Origin: Nissolia schottii
Taxonomy: Eukaryota > Streptophyta > Magnoliopsida > Fabales > Fabaceae
Direction: 5' to 3'
Assembly: GCA_003254905.1 (NCBI GenBank)
Contig: QANU01020979.1
Coordinates: forward strand, 67,854 to 131,853
DNA length: 64,000 nt
The stretch's first letter is position 1. Every line of letters starts with the position of its first letter. Shown here piece after piece: positions 25,683 through 36,389 of this stretch. A program made the translations under genes and the position numbers. The notes beneath the pieces were generated by a model. It was given only the letters and a program-made list of their open reading frames with translations. It did no database searches and was not told the origin of the DNA.

Positions 25683-26461
25683 TGTTATACCAAAAATTTG
25701 CTAAAAAAAAGAAAAGGATCCCTAGGTCGCAATTTGTGATATACGACCCAAAAATGGTCGCAATTTGTGATAGAAGACCCAAAGAAAATTCACATTAAAA
25801 GCGATCCATAATAGTGGCACGTCGCAAAGAAGTAATGTTCGACGTGTCTCAAAGGCTTATCTACGTGTCTCAGAGGCTTATATACGTGTCTTAAAGAAGG
25901 TTCCAAGTAGTTGCAAGGAGTTATGCGTAGAAATAAATCACCCAAGAGGTTACGTGAAGACCGACCGCCAAGAGGTTATAAGAGGTTGCGTGAAGACCAA
26001 CCGCCTAAGACTCAGCCAATAGCCGTGCAATTGTTTATGGACATGAAGAGGTTCCAAGTAGTTAAGGTTGCAATAAGAGGTTACAACCAAAGAGGTTACA
26101 ACCGCTTAAGGTTGCAGCAGATAACTGCCCAAGGCATTTAGGACTTAGAATTTTCTATAAATAAGAAAAGGGAGATAAGAATTAGGGGATTGGATTTCGC
26201 TTGGCAAGTATTCCACAAGTACTTTTTTCATCGCAACACCAACGTACACCGAAGAACGTCAGACATTCAATTCCCACTTTTTCTTCCCCATACGTAAATT
26301 CTCAATCTCCTCTGTTTCTTTTCTACTTATTCTTCACTTAGTTCTTCTTCTTCTTCTTTTCTTTCCTCACCCAATCTCTTTTAATTCTTCTTTCTCTTTT
26401 ACTTCTATAATTTACTTTCAGTTTATATTTACATAATTTCCAAAAAAAATCCAGTCAAACA
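25683..26461 (+). repeat. 5' LTR of the Gypsy-like element
   Basis: Direct repeat partner of 28003-29715. It has a TATA-like TCTATAAATA near 26153-26162, upstream of a pyrimidine-rich leader, fitting an LTR promoter on the plus strand. Confidence 0.87.
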
Positions 26462-26595
26462 AATTTTGTGAATTGTTGTTATGCAATTAAAAAAACAATT
26501 CACGTCTCAGTTCTTTACTTATGACTTAATAGTCGTTTGTCCCTTTAAAACGATCTTTTGATTGGTGAGAAAGTAGTGGTATCATATTGTCAACC

Positions 26596-27650
26596 ATGAC
26601 TGAAATTTTTTCTTCTAATGCTAATGAGCAATTACAGGCCAATGACAATGAAAATCGTGTTGATGGCATCCTGCCAACTCCAATAATTTTTCAACCCCAT
26701 TCTAGTATGCAAAATATGGCAAGAAACAATAGGGAAAACGTGTCATCTGAAATGCCCAAAAATTCTTGAAGAAAATAATGAAGTCATTAGGTATGATTCG
26801 ACAACAAACAAAAGAAAGTCATCGTAATTTGGTTGATTTGTTAACACAACAAATGATAAATGTTTTGGCTAATTTTGTTAGTTCGACAAACGACAGGCTT
26901 GAAGTGTTAACTAGGCAAGTTAATACAATTGCCAAAGTTATAAATATGGAAGAAATGTGGAAGACCCCATCGTTCAACAAAATAATATTGAGGGGCAACA
27001 AAATATCCATAAAATTGTCAAAAAATTCTGAATAGATTTGGGTTCAATGTTGAAAATTCAGCCTTATTTTGTGTTGCCATTTTCTGAATTTATCCAACAA
27101 TTTAAATTCCTTGAAGGATGGAAAGTCCCTAAATTTTTGTCTACATTCTCTAAAGATATGGAGAAGCAAGTGTTGAACATATTGCTAGGTACACTGTGGA
27201 GATTGGTCAAATAGGTGCCAATGAATTTCTTAAAATGAAATAGTTTCCTTGTTCATTGACCAAGAGTGCATTTATGTGGTTCTGTACTCTTCAACCAAAT
27301 TCAGTTCATTCTTGGGTTCAATTAGAAAAAATGTTTCATGAACAATTCTTTAAAGGGGAAAGAAAGTCAATATATATGTTTTTGTACTATTAAAAAAGAC
27401 TCAAATGAGTATATTGATGATTTCTTGACCCAAATTCACCAAATGAAGAGTCTTTGACGCCTATACCAGAATATGAACTCGTGAGGATAGCCATACATGG
27501 TCTTGGTCTCTCTATTTAGAAGAAATTAGTCAGTCAAGAAATTTTTAATATGCCTCAACTTGAAAAAATAGTTCAACAAATCGAGCAACTGAAGGCTGAG
27601 AAATTAAGAAGGCAAGTTGAAGGATATGAAAGTGAAGTCAAATGGTCCAC
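26596..27650 (+). pseudogene. Degenerate Gypsy gag
   Basis: Begins ATG-ACT at 26596. After several stops and frameshifts, a retrotransposon-gag block is readable at about 27255-27354: LTKSAFMWFCTLQPNSVHSW, then QLEKMFHEQFFKGERK. No zinc knuckle or protease follows. Not functional. Confidence 0.75.
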
Positions 27651-28353
27651 TTAAAAAAAATGTTTGTGTCGGCTTCATAGCCACCCTGAGTTTCGTGGCC
27701 TTTGTAGGGGTTGTATATAAGTGTCGGTCACACAAAGAGATTTTCCTTTCTACATCTTAATTTTCATTATATTTTCTATGCCTTAGGTTGGAAAGGATTA
27801 CACTAAAAAAGCTATGTGATAAGCCAAGATATGTTTCAACCGCATTAGAAACATGTGTCGACAGAGAATTCAAATTATTTGGCTATAATATGGAAGCAAG
27901 TCTCAATGAAAGTGCATGGAAGCAGCATGCCTATATAGTCAGACTTAATAGTAAATATTTATCTTTTTCTCTTGATCAAAAGATAAATATTTGGGGGCAT
28001 TTTGTTATACCAAAAATTTGCTAAGAAAATAAAAGGGTTCCTGGGTCGCAATTTGTGATAGGCAACCCAAAGGAAAACCACATCAAAAGCGAACCATAAT
28101 AGTGACTCGTCGTAAAGAAGTAATGTTCAACGTGTCTCAGAGGCTTATCTACGTGTCTTAGAGGAGGTTTCAAGCGGTTAAAAGAGTTATGCGTAGAAAT
28201 AAACCACCCAAGAGGTTACGTGAAGACCAACCGCCCACGAAGTTACAAAAGGTTACATGAAGACCAACCACCCAAGATTTAACCAATAACCGTACAATTG
28301 TTTATGAAAGTGAAGAGGTTCCAAGCGGTTAAGGTTGCAACAAGAGGTTACAA

Positions 28354-29355
28354 CCATAGTTATCAAAATCGCGTGTTAACTCGTAAACTCATATGAGTTT
28401 ACATTCCTAGGTAGTAAATTCGAGCTAACTCGCATGTAAACTCGTTTTTGGGTAAACTCTTGTAAACTCGCATAAAATCACGAGTTTACTACCAAGTTCA
28501 CGAGTTTACCAAATTGTGAGGGTTTTTTTTAAGGACAAAACAAGCAAAACGACCTTGTCTTTTGTAGGTCTCCGAGTTTTTAAATTTAGGTTGTTTAGTG
28601 TTTCAGAGTTGCCATTCACAACTGTACCTGCAATCGTGCTCCGTCGTGCCATTGTGCTCCTCCGTCATGCTCTATCGCTAATCCATTGTATGTATCTCAT
28701 CCTTTGCTCAGAGATCTTTCCTACCAGGGTGCGTAGCCTCTGCATCGCTATCTGTGCTTTAGTGTTTTGGACTGGAGACGTCATCGTCACGTACTCGCTT
28801 CTTGTGATGCTCAGTACTATGGAGGACTTGTTGGTATCTTCGGTGTTTATATTGTTGTGTGTGTCATCTCCTGCATATTTGTGTTTTGAAGGTTTTAGAA
28901 ACAAAGGACATGCCCCTCGAAGTCATCACCAAGCTTGAGTGAGTGACATTGTTCCCAGAAACAAAGGTTGTCGGCTCGAAGCAGACTACTTCTGTCAAGA
29001 ATGAGTGACATTATTCTTTATATACATTTGCTATGTTGGTTGCTCAACACATCGCCTCTCTCTTGTGTTGATACATTTTTCTTGTCATTAAGTTTATGTG
29101 GAGAAGGATATGTTCTGGTTCAAACATATGTATTATGTATTATGTATGAATTGAACTTAAAACTCATATATTTTATTTTTATTTGTGCTTTGTTATGGAG
29201 TTAAAAGTATTTATGAATTTCAAGTTTTATTAAATATGTTTTTGTAGCATAATAGTTTTTTAAAATATTTTTTAACATTTTTATAATAATAGGTAAACTC
29301 GTACGAGTTTACGGAGGCTCCACAAGTTTACTTAAACTCTCGAGTTTGATAACCT
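28354..29355. mobile_element. 1-kb TIR element carrying a host gene fragment (Pack-type)
   Basis: Inserted in the 3' LTR of the Gypsy-like element. The ends AGTTATCAAAATCG and CGAGTTTGATAACC are inverted repeats. Both subterminal regions are filled with GTAAACTCG/CGAGTTTAC words in both orientations, as in many hAT and MULE elements. A possible 9-bp TSD GTTACAAYC (with one mismatch) flanks it, but the LTR itself repeats this word, so superfamily and exact ends stay open. Inside is the 3' end of a sugar transporter gene. Confidence 0.75.
28690..29008 (+). pseudogene. Captured 3' end of a tonoplast sugar transporter (TMT/TST) gene
   Basis: The frame gives LCSEIFPTRVRSLCIAICAL then VFWTGDVIVTYSLLVML, the C-terminal membrane part of the TMT/TST family (vacuolar monosaccharide/H+ antiporters of the major facilitator superfamily). 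After a frameshift near 28820 the reading goes on with GLVGIFGVYIVVCVIS, then, with another shift, ETKDMPLEVIT, and finally a tail KVVGSKQTTSVKNE with a stop at 29006-29008. So the last exon with its natural end was taken into the transposon. Frameshifts and the missing transmembrane helices 1-10 or so rule out function as a transporter. Confidence 0.8.
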
Positions 29356-30528
29356 TGGTTACAATCGCTTAAGGCTGCAACAGATAACCGCCCAAGGCAT
29401 TTAGGACTTAGACTTTTCTATAAATAGGAGAGGGGAGATTGAAATTAAGGGGATTGGATTCGCTTGGCAAGTACTCCACACGTATTCTCGTCATCGCGAC
29501 ACCAACGTACACCGGAGAACGTCAAACATTCAATTCCTACTTCTTCTTCTTCCCTGTATGTAAATTCTCTATCTCCTCTATTTCTTTTCTACCTAATCTT
29601 CACGTAGTTCCTCCTCTTCTTCTTTTCTTTCCTCACCACTCTTCTTTCTCTTTTACGTCTGTAATTTACTTTTAGTTTATATTATCTAATTTCCAAAAAA
29701 AAAATCGGTCAAACAGGTAAATAAATACTAACTAATTAATTAGTAAATAACTGAATAACTGTTCATAAAACTGAACTGAAATATAAATGGGTTTACAAAA
29801 TAATAATATTTAAAATAAAGTTCATGAAAACTACTATGGATTCTGCCCAAGGTGTCTGGAGCATAACTAATCTACTTGGTAGTCCCCACTGCAAAGCGAA
29901 GCTTACCACAAACATCTGAAATCCTCGCTTTACTAAATGAGGGGACCGTCCTCACTAGCTTCAGCAAATTCTGAAAATGGTTCGACAGAGGGATGAGTTG
30001 TCACTTCAGTGGTGGGTACCTCGGTACCACACAAATAGCACATACTTCACATAATATGATGGCATACACACACACACACACGTATAGATATATTGAAGGA
30101 ATATGTAACAATTAGGGAAAATATAAAACTGTTGTATGAAAGGAACTGGATAAACTACATACACTGAATAAACTGTATATACTGAATAAACTAAATAACT
30201 GAGCAAACTGAATAGTTGATGGAATGTAAAACTGACCTATTGTACATATGCCACGTCCCTGACGGAGGAGCACAATTCAAGGGAGCCACAACTTGGCCTT
30301 ATTTCACCAGGATAAATTCAGGTATTGCGGTGCGCACACAACCTGGATATCTATGAGGGTACGCTGTAAGCATACCCTAATTTTGAGGAGTATAGCACTC
30401 AGGGGTTTGATAAGGAACGCATGTCATAACTGAGGAGCCTGGCATTTATACCTATCTACTATTGGGTTTGGGTTACGAGATTGTAGAACCTCATACTGTT
30501 CTAACTCATCTACCCTAGAATCTACTGT

Positions 30529-32512
30529 GTGACGACCCTTAAAAAAAGCATCTCGTGCGAGACGTTACAAGCATCTCGCGCGAGATGCATCCTAGATAAT
30601 GTCTCGCGTGAGACATAATCAACTCGCGCGAGACACACGTTGTGTCAGCTCTGCATTTTTTCATTTTGGGCGCATTTTCTGAAGCTCGACCCGTCCGTTT
30701 GGCCATTCGACCTATACATAGAGCTCTCCTCCCCTCATTCCAACTCGCTTAGAGTTTAGACTCCTTCTTCCCTATTAGAAGAGTTCTGCTCAATTCTTTC
30801 TCTCTCTTAGGTGGGTTGCCACTCCTTCTTTTAGGATGACCTAGGTACTAGGCTTTGGCACCACCCCTGTATTGGTGGTTGCCTACAGTGGTCCTCAGGA
30901 CATTGTGGCGACTCCAAAACGCCGTAGAGATACTAGAATCGCTATTGCGGGGCCTACCAGTTTAAAGTTTTGTTTTATGTGTTTCTGATGGTGTTTTCAG
31001 TTGGATTTCTAGGTGCTAACACCACGCCGCTAGGAGCCCCCAGTGCCAACGTTCTTTCGTTCTGCGACATTCCAGGTGAGTTGCAGCGTCAGTGGTCCCA
31101 CTTCAGTGGTTCACCAATCGACTCAGTTATGCAATGACATGTTAGGGACTTATTAGATAATTTATTTAGTTATAACATGATATCCATATACATGTATGCT
31201 CAATAATTGCTATGTATGCCATATTATGCCATGATATGTATGCCTTATGGCATGTTATATATGTCATGCTATATTATCCTATGTTATGTTAGGATAGAGA
31301 CCATAACCCATAGGTTTGATATCCTTAGAGATACTAGGCTATGTTTATACATAAGACTTAATAATAAAGACTTAGATTAAGGCAGAGACCCTAACGAGGG
31401 TAAGTTCTGGCTAAGGCAAGACTTGGTACTTAAGTTGTCCGTTTGTGATGCACCTCTCTTACCTGGGAATCCTGTCCTAAGCATGGGACCATAGTCCTTA
31501 GGTCGGACTAATAAACAAAGATTAGTTAAATAGGATACACTTGTCATAATCTGTAGTTTTAGGCCTTAACAACTTGGTTAATCAAAGATAGTTCTCTAAA
31601 AGACTTTACAAACAGTAAATCACAGGTAGATGACTTAGAGCAGTGCGGGGTCAATGACCTCGCAATCCAGACTTTCTAGTAGATAGTTATGAGTGTCAGG
31701 CTCCTTAGATTATGACATGTGTGCCCTTCCAGATTTAGCAGATCAGGTGAGCGCCAGACTCCTCAGACTTAGGGTATGCGTACCCTCACAGATATCCGGG
31801 TTGCGTTGTGTACAATAACCACCTAGATTTATCCTGGTGAAGTGGGGTTGAGCTGCGGCTCCCACAAATCGTGCTCCTCTACTAGGGACGTGGGCATGTG
31901 TACACTAGATCAGTTTTATATTCCAACAGTTATTCAGTTTATCCAGTTTACTTATGCAGTTTATTCAATGTATGTAGTTTATTCAATTCCTTTCATATAA
32001 CAATTTTATAATTACCTTAATTGTTACATGTTTCTTCAGTACGTGTGTGTGTATATATATATATGTATCTATATGCCATCATATTGTGTGTTGTATGTGA
32101 TATTTGGGTGGTATCGAGGTACCCACCACTGAGTTAACAAGTCACTCCTCTGTCAAAACCATTTTTAGATTTGGTTGAGGCTAGTCAGGACGATCCCCTC
32201 GTGCAGTAGGCGAGGATTCTGGATACTTGTGGTAAGCTTCGCTTCATAGTGGGGACTAGCAAGTAGTCATAGTCATGTTCCAAACACTTAGGACAGGATC
32301 CATGATAGTTCATAGACTTATTTTAGACATGATTATTTGTAAACTCATTCATATACAGTTCAATTATGTAAACAGTTTTTCAGTTATTAATAAATGAAAT
32401 AACTAGTATTTATTTATTATTTAGCATTCATTGCATGTTTAGTATGCCACGTCAGTGCTTTCCTAGGGCAGTAGCCCTACGTGCGATTATATCCTAAGTT
32501 GGGGCGTGGCAC
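30529..32512 (+). mobile_element. LTR unit of about 2.0 kb, inner copy, inserted in the outer copy in reverse orientation
   Basis: Starts GTGACGACCCTT and ends GGGGCGTGGCAC. The 5-bp word ACTGT is on both sides (30524-30528, 32513-32517), though the exact end base may be off by one. It lies between two halves of an inverted relative: 29716-30528 mirrors its right part and 32513-33620 mirrors its left part. Noted inside are a CTCGCGCGAGAC-type palindromic cluster (30550-30640) and a GT/TA microsatellite (32044-32063). No protein domains. Probably a solo LTR; a non-coding DNA element is less likely. Confidence 0.8.
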
Positions 32513-34582
32513 ACTGTTTGTGAAGTCTTTTAGGAAATTATTTTTGATTACCCAAGTTGTTAAAGCCTAAGACTACTGATTATGACAAGTGTGTCCTATT
32601 TAACTAATCTTTGTTTATTAGTCCGACTCAAGGACTAAGGTCTCACACTAAGGACAGGATTCCCAGGTAAGAGAAGTGCACCACAAATGGACATCTTAAG
32701 TACTAAATCTTGCCTTGCCAGAACCTGCCCCTTATTAGGATTCATACCTTAAGTGGAATCTTTATTTTAAGTCTTATGTAAAAGCCTAGCCTAGCATCTC
32801 TAAGGGTATCATGCCTAAGGGTTTTAGGTTTCTGTCCTAACATAGCATACATATAAATATAAACACATGACATATCATATAGCATAGCATTAAATGAGCA
32901 TGTACACATATATTTGAATAAGTGTTTGACTAGCTACTAGCATGTTATAAACTATATAAATATCCAGTAAATTCCTAGCATGTTATAGCATGCCTGACTC
33001 TATTGATTGACCATCAAAGCGGAGCCATTGACGCACCAGGACCACCACTCACTTGGAATGTCGCGGAAAAGAGGAACACTGGCATTGGGGGCTCCTAGCA
33101 GCGTGGCTTTGGCACCTAGAAAGCCAACCAAAACCACCATTAGAAACCCATAAAATAAATCTTTTAACTGGTAGGCCTCGTGGTAGCAATTTTGGCATTA
33201 CTACTACACTTCAGCATTGCCACGGCGTCCTGTGAACCACTGTAGGCCATCACCAACACAGCGGCGGCGCCAAGGCCTACTTCACTAGACCATACTCAAA
33301 GAAGGAATGGATATCTACCAAATAGGGAGAGAAGACTTGAGTAAAAACTCGATCTAATATAGAAGAAGAGTTTGAAGCTCTAAACGAGTTGGAATGGGGG
33401 AGAAGAACTCTATTTATAGGAGAAGGGATGGCCAAAGGAGCGGGCTAAGCCCCCCAAAAACACGAATCCAAAGAAAAAAATGCAAAGTTGAGTTTAGCGC
33501 ATGTCTCGCGAGTTGCTTATGTCTCGTGCGAGACATAATCTGTCATGCATCACGAGCGAGATGCTTGCAGTGTCTCACGCGAGACGTGACCTTCCTTTTT
33601 TTTTTTTAAAGGTCATCACAATCACATGTACAAAAAGGTGCACGTTCTCCTCCTCCTCTTCCTCCTCATCATCGTCGTTGTCATCGTCATCGTTATGAAG
33701 TTTAATTGTTTGTATGTGTTAGGATGTTGGTTTCTTTGATTTAGTGTGTTGATTTGTATGTGTTAGGATTTTGGTTTCTCTATTTTATGTTTCTAGTTTG
33801 TTTGTTTTAAGATGTTGGTCTCTCAGAGTCAACAATGTTGGTTTGTTACTATTAACGTGTTGGTTAATTTGTTTTACGATGTTTGTTTGCTTATGCATTT
33901 TTATTGTTGTCTATGTCTGAAGTTGTTAGTTTGTTATAATATGTTGGTATGTTGGCTTTACAATGTATTTGTTTTAAGGTGTTAGTTTATGTTATTAGTT
34001 GTTCGTTGATGTGCAATTATTGGTTTCTTTGTTATAAGATGCTGATATTTAACTTTTAAGATGTTGGTTTCTATTCTGATATATTGTTTGTTTATTAGAT
34101 TCATGTAGAGACTCTTGTGTTTATGTACTCACTAGAGAACCTCTTATGAGTGAATTGGTTTCTTTGTTTTATAATATTGATTTCTTTGTCTTATGATGCT
34201 TATTTATTGGTTATTTTCGTGCTGGTGTCATTGTACTATGGTGTTAGTTATTTGATAGCATGAGATATACAATTCATACCTTGTTGCTTTCTCTCTCTCA
34301 CTGCTACCACTGTTAGATCTCTCTCTTCTCACCACCACGAACACCAATGAGTAGTCTATCACCACCGCCATGGACATCACGCTCCTTGCTCTCACTTACC
34401 ACACTTGCTCAGACTCCTTGCTCTTACTCACTCACGACCACCACCAAACCTATGAGGTCTCACTCACCAATGGGAGCACTTGTTATGCACGACCACCACC
34501 AAGTACTTCATGGTTCTGCTTGTGTTTGTGTTTAGGGTATCATTTCATTCTTTCATGTGTTTGTGTTTGTAGGTCCTACAGT

Positions 34583-35073
34583 ATGTCAAGTCATGGTTTT
34601 GCTTCTAGTTCAACACGACATAGATTGTGCAAATATAGTGACAAGATGTTGGTGTTGCATCTGGGTCAATGAAACCAAATGTCAGAAATAAAATTTGGAG
34701 ATGCCCAAATTAGAGAGTAAGTTTTATTATTGAGACTTTAAACTTGTGATTAATTGAATATCATATTCAACCAACGTATGTTAGATATGATATGTTTGAA
34801 TTCATTCAAGAAATTGACATGAGTAAAACATGTGACTTTTTTGAATGGATTGATGAGTCAGAATCTGAGAGCCATAGGAAACTTGCACATAATTAATATA
34901 CAGTGAATTCTACACATGGTAATGCAATGGATGAAGAAATGAGTAGAAGAATCAGGGAGCTTGAGAAGAACGCAACTTGTGAGAAAATTAGGATAGATAT
35001 GCTTCTTTGGTTGGAATTAATCAATTTCACAAGTTGTGTTATTGCATGTGGTTATGTCCTTGGAAAAATGTAA
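34583..35073 (+). pseudogene. GRF-type zinc-finger gene remnant inside the MULE
   Basis: ATG at 34583 starts MSSHGFASSSTRHRLCK. After a frameshift the reading gives ASGSMKPNVRNKIWRCPN, and beyond an intron-like stretch CDFFEWIDESESESHRK, together the C...C...C...C plan of a GRF zinc finger. A helical MDEEMSRRIRELEKN and a final hydrophobic segment FTSCVIACGYVLG follow, stop at 35071-35073. This finger-coil-membrane plan is common among multicopy plant genes tied to transposons. Stops and shifts make it a pseudogene. Origin as a captured host gene is inference. Confidence 0.65.
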
Positions 35074-35599
35074 ATTTTTATATGTGTAGCTCCCAAGTAG
35101 CTTGGGTTTAGAGCTTGTATGTAATAGGTTTAGTTGTATTATGTTTCTTTAAAGTTGAGGACTAGGAATATATTTTTTTTCAAGTATGTAATGTATTTTT
35201 TCAAAGTAATGTGATGAATTCTTTTTATTTTGATTCGAATTTTCAGTACAAATGCATCCAATGGTTGTAAAGTTTCTAATCACATACAAGTGCATCCCAT
35301 ATTTGATCAATTCACATACTTGATCACCTAATGTGGCTTTACAAAATCCATGATAAGTGCCTCCAAAATCACATACATGGTCACTGTATATGGACTTATA
35401 ATAATCCAATGCACATAGTGCATACAATTCGCATAATCCATGTTAACTTATTTCTGCTGCAACAACCTGTTCATTTTTTTTACGTAATGTTTGGTTTCTT
35501 GTTTGTATGTGTTGGTTTCCTTTAAGTAACCTGTTGGTTTTTTCTTTATCAACGTGTTGATTTTTTGTAAGTAAACTTGTTACATAATAAAATACAGCA

Positions 35600-36389
35600 A
35601 CAAAGATATTCATGAGAGGTTCTCTAGTGAGTGCATAAACGAGAGAGTCTCTAGATGAATCTAATAAGTAAACATATCAGAACAAAAACAAAAAATCTTA
35701 AAAACTAAATACCAACATCTTATAGCAAAGAAACCAATAATTGAACAGAAACCAACAACTAATAATAGAAACTACCACCTTAAAACAATAAACCAACATC
35801 GTAAATCCAACATACCAACATCTTATAACAAACCAACAGACATAGAGACTAGTAAAGATGCATTAGCAAACAAATATCATAAAACAGATAAACCAATACG
35901 CTAATAGTAACAAACCAACACTGTTGACTCAGGGAAATCAATGTGTGAAAACTAACAAACTAGTAACATAAAACAGAGAAACCAATATTTTAACACACAA
36001 AGCAACACACTAAAACAGATAAACGATGAAACATAATAATAATAATAGGAAGAGGAAGAGGAAAAATTATCTTTTTGTACATGTCATGGAGGAGGAGTTG
36101 ACGAACATAACGATGCTGGTATGAAGAAGGAAACCCTTTCATTCTTGTAGGCGAAGCCGACGAAACTAAGGGCTTTGAAGGAGCAAGTAGCAATGGTTTG
36201 TTCTTGCTTCAGTCTATGTGATTGAGAGAAAGAGAATGACACAAGTGGAACAGGAAGAGAGAGGAAATTATTATTTTTAATTATTCATGGCCCCACATAA
36301 TTGTTGTAGAATATACTAATTTTATCATTTTGTGTAGAGATATATGTTGTCTATGTATTGTGGTAAAAAAATGTTCATATAACATTTTG
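35600..36389. repeat. Right terminal inverted repeat of the MULE
   Basis: The reverse complement matches 33626-34165 (shared words such as GTTGGTTTGTTACTATTA and CTCACTAGAGAACCTCT) and, further out, 25281-25579. The arms are diverged by many substitutions, so the element is old. Confidence 0.87.

Larger units (their letters stand above)
25683..29715 (+). mobile_element. Gag-only Gypsy-like LTR retrotransposon
   Basis: 5' LTR 25683-26461 (779 bp) and 3' LTR 28003-29715 (longer because of a further insertion) both start TGTTATACCAAAAATTTGCT and end TCAAACA. Flanks are GATAA and GGTAA, a 5-bp duplication with one difference. The purine run TTTGGGGGCATTT before the 3' LTR can serve as polypurine tract. 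The 1.5-kb inside has only a degenerate gag (26596-27650) and no pol, so the element was probably mobilised by another one. The LTRs have clearly diverged, so insertion is not recent. A TGGTATCA word (26578) resembles an initiator-Met primer site but lies 116 bases from the LTR and is not convincing. Confidence 0.85.
28003..29715 (+). repeat. 3' LTR of the Gypsy-like element, interrupted
   Basis: The LTR sequence runs from 28003 to about 28353 and resumes at about 29356 to the end at 29715; between them lies a 1-kb TIR element. Compared with the 5' LTR, it has many single-base differences. Confidence 0.85.
25585..33620 (-). mobile_element. LTR unit of about 2.0 kb inserted in the MULE (outer copy, now split in three)
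   Basis: Parts 25585-25682, 29716-30528 and 32513-33620 add up to about 2.0 kb and match, in reverse orientation, the unbroken copy at 30529-32512. ATCAC lies on both sides (25580-25584 and 33621-33625). Joining the MULE halves there rebuilds a site that matches the opposite MULE arm. Read on the minus strand it starts TGTGATGACC and ends GGCGTGACT, and it has a TATA box (CTATAAATAG, about 33410-33420). This suits an LTR of a Gypsy-type element left alone. No internal domains belong to it. Confidence 0.82.
25281..36389. mobile_element. Mutator-like element (MULE) with 9-bp TSD and long TIRs
   Basis: Flanked by ATTTTTAAT on both sides (25272-25280 and 36390-36398). The termini GAGAAATGTTACATGAA and, read inward from the right end, CAAAATGTTATATGAA are inverted. 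The terminal inverted repeats are long: the left arm is 25281-25579 continued at 33621-34165 (split by a later insertion) and the right arm is about 35600-36389. A 9-bp TSD and TIRs of several hundred bases are typical of MULEs. Between the arms (34165-35600) lies a broken GRF zinc-finger gene and no transposase, so it is non-autonomous, Pack-MULE-like. Without the inserted LTR unit it would be about 3.1 kb. Confidence 0.88.

Noticed and set aside
26578-26592. TGGTATCA word as primer binding site of the Gypsy-like element
   Set aside because: It lies 116 bases from the LTR end, and only eight bases fit the initiator-Met complement.
28516-28690. Upstream part of the frame at 28516-28938 as transporter sequence
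   Set aside because: Only from about 28690 does it resemble a TMT/TST protein; the earlier part looks like transposon or unknown sequence.
33645-33710. Ser/Leu-rich frame over a TCC/TCA repeat
   Set aside because: It is translation of a short degenerate microsatellite within the MULE arm.
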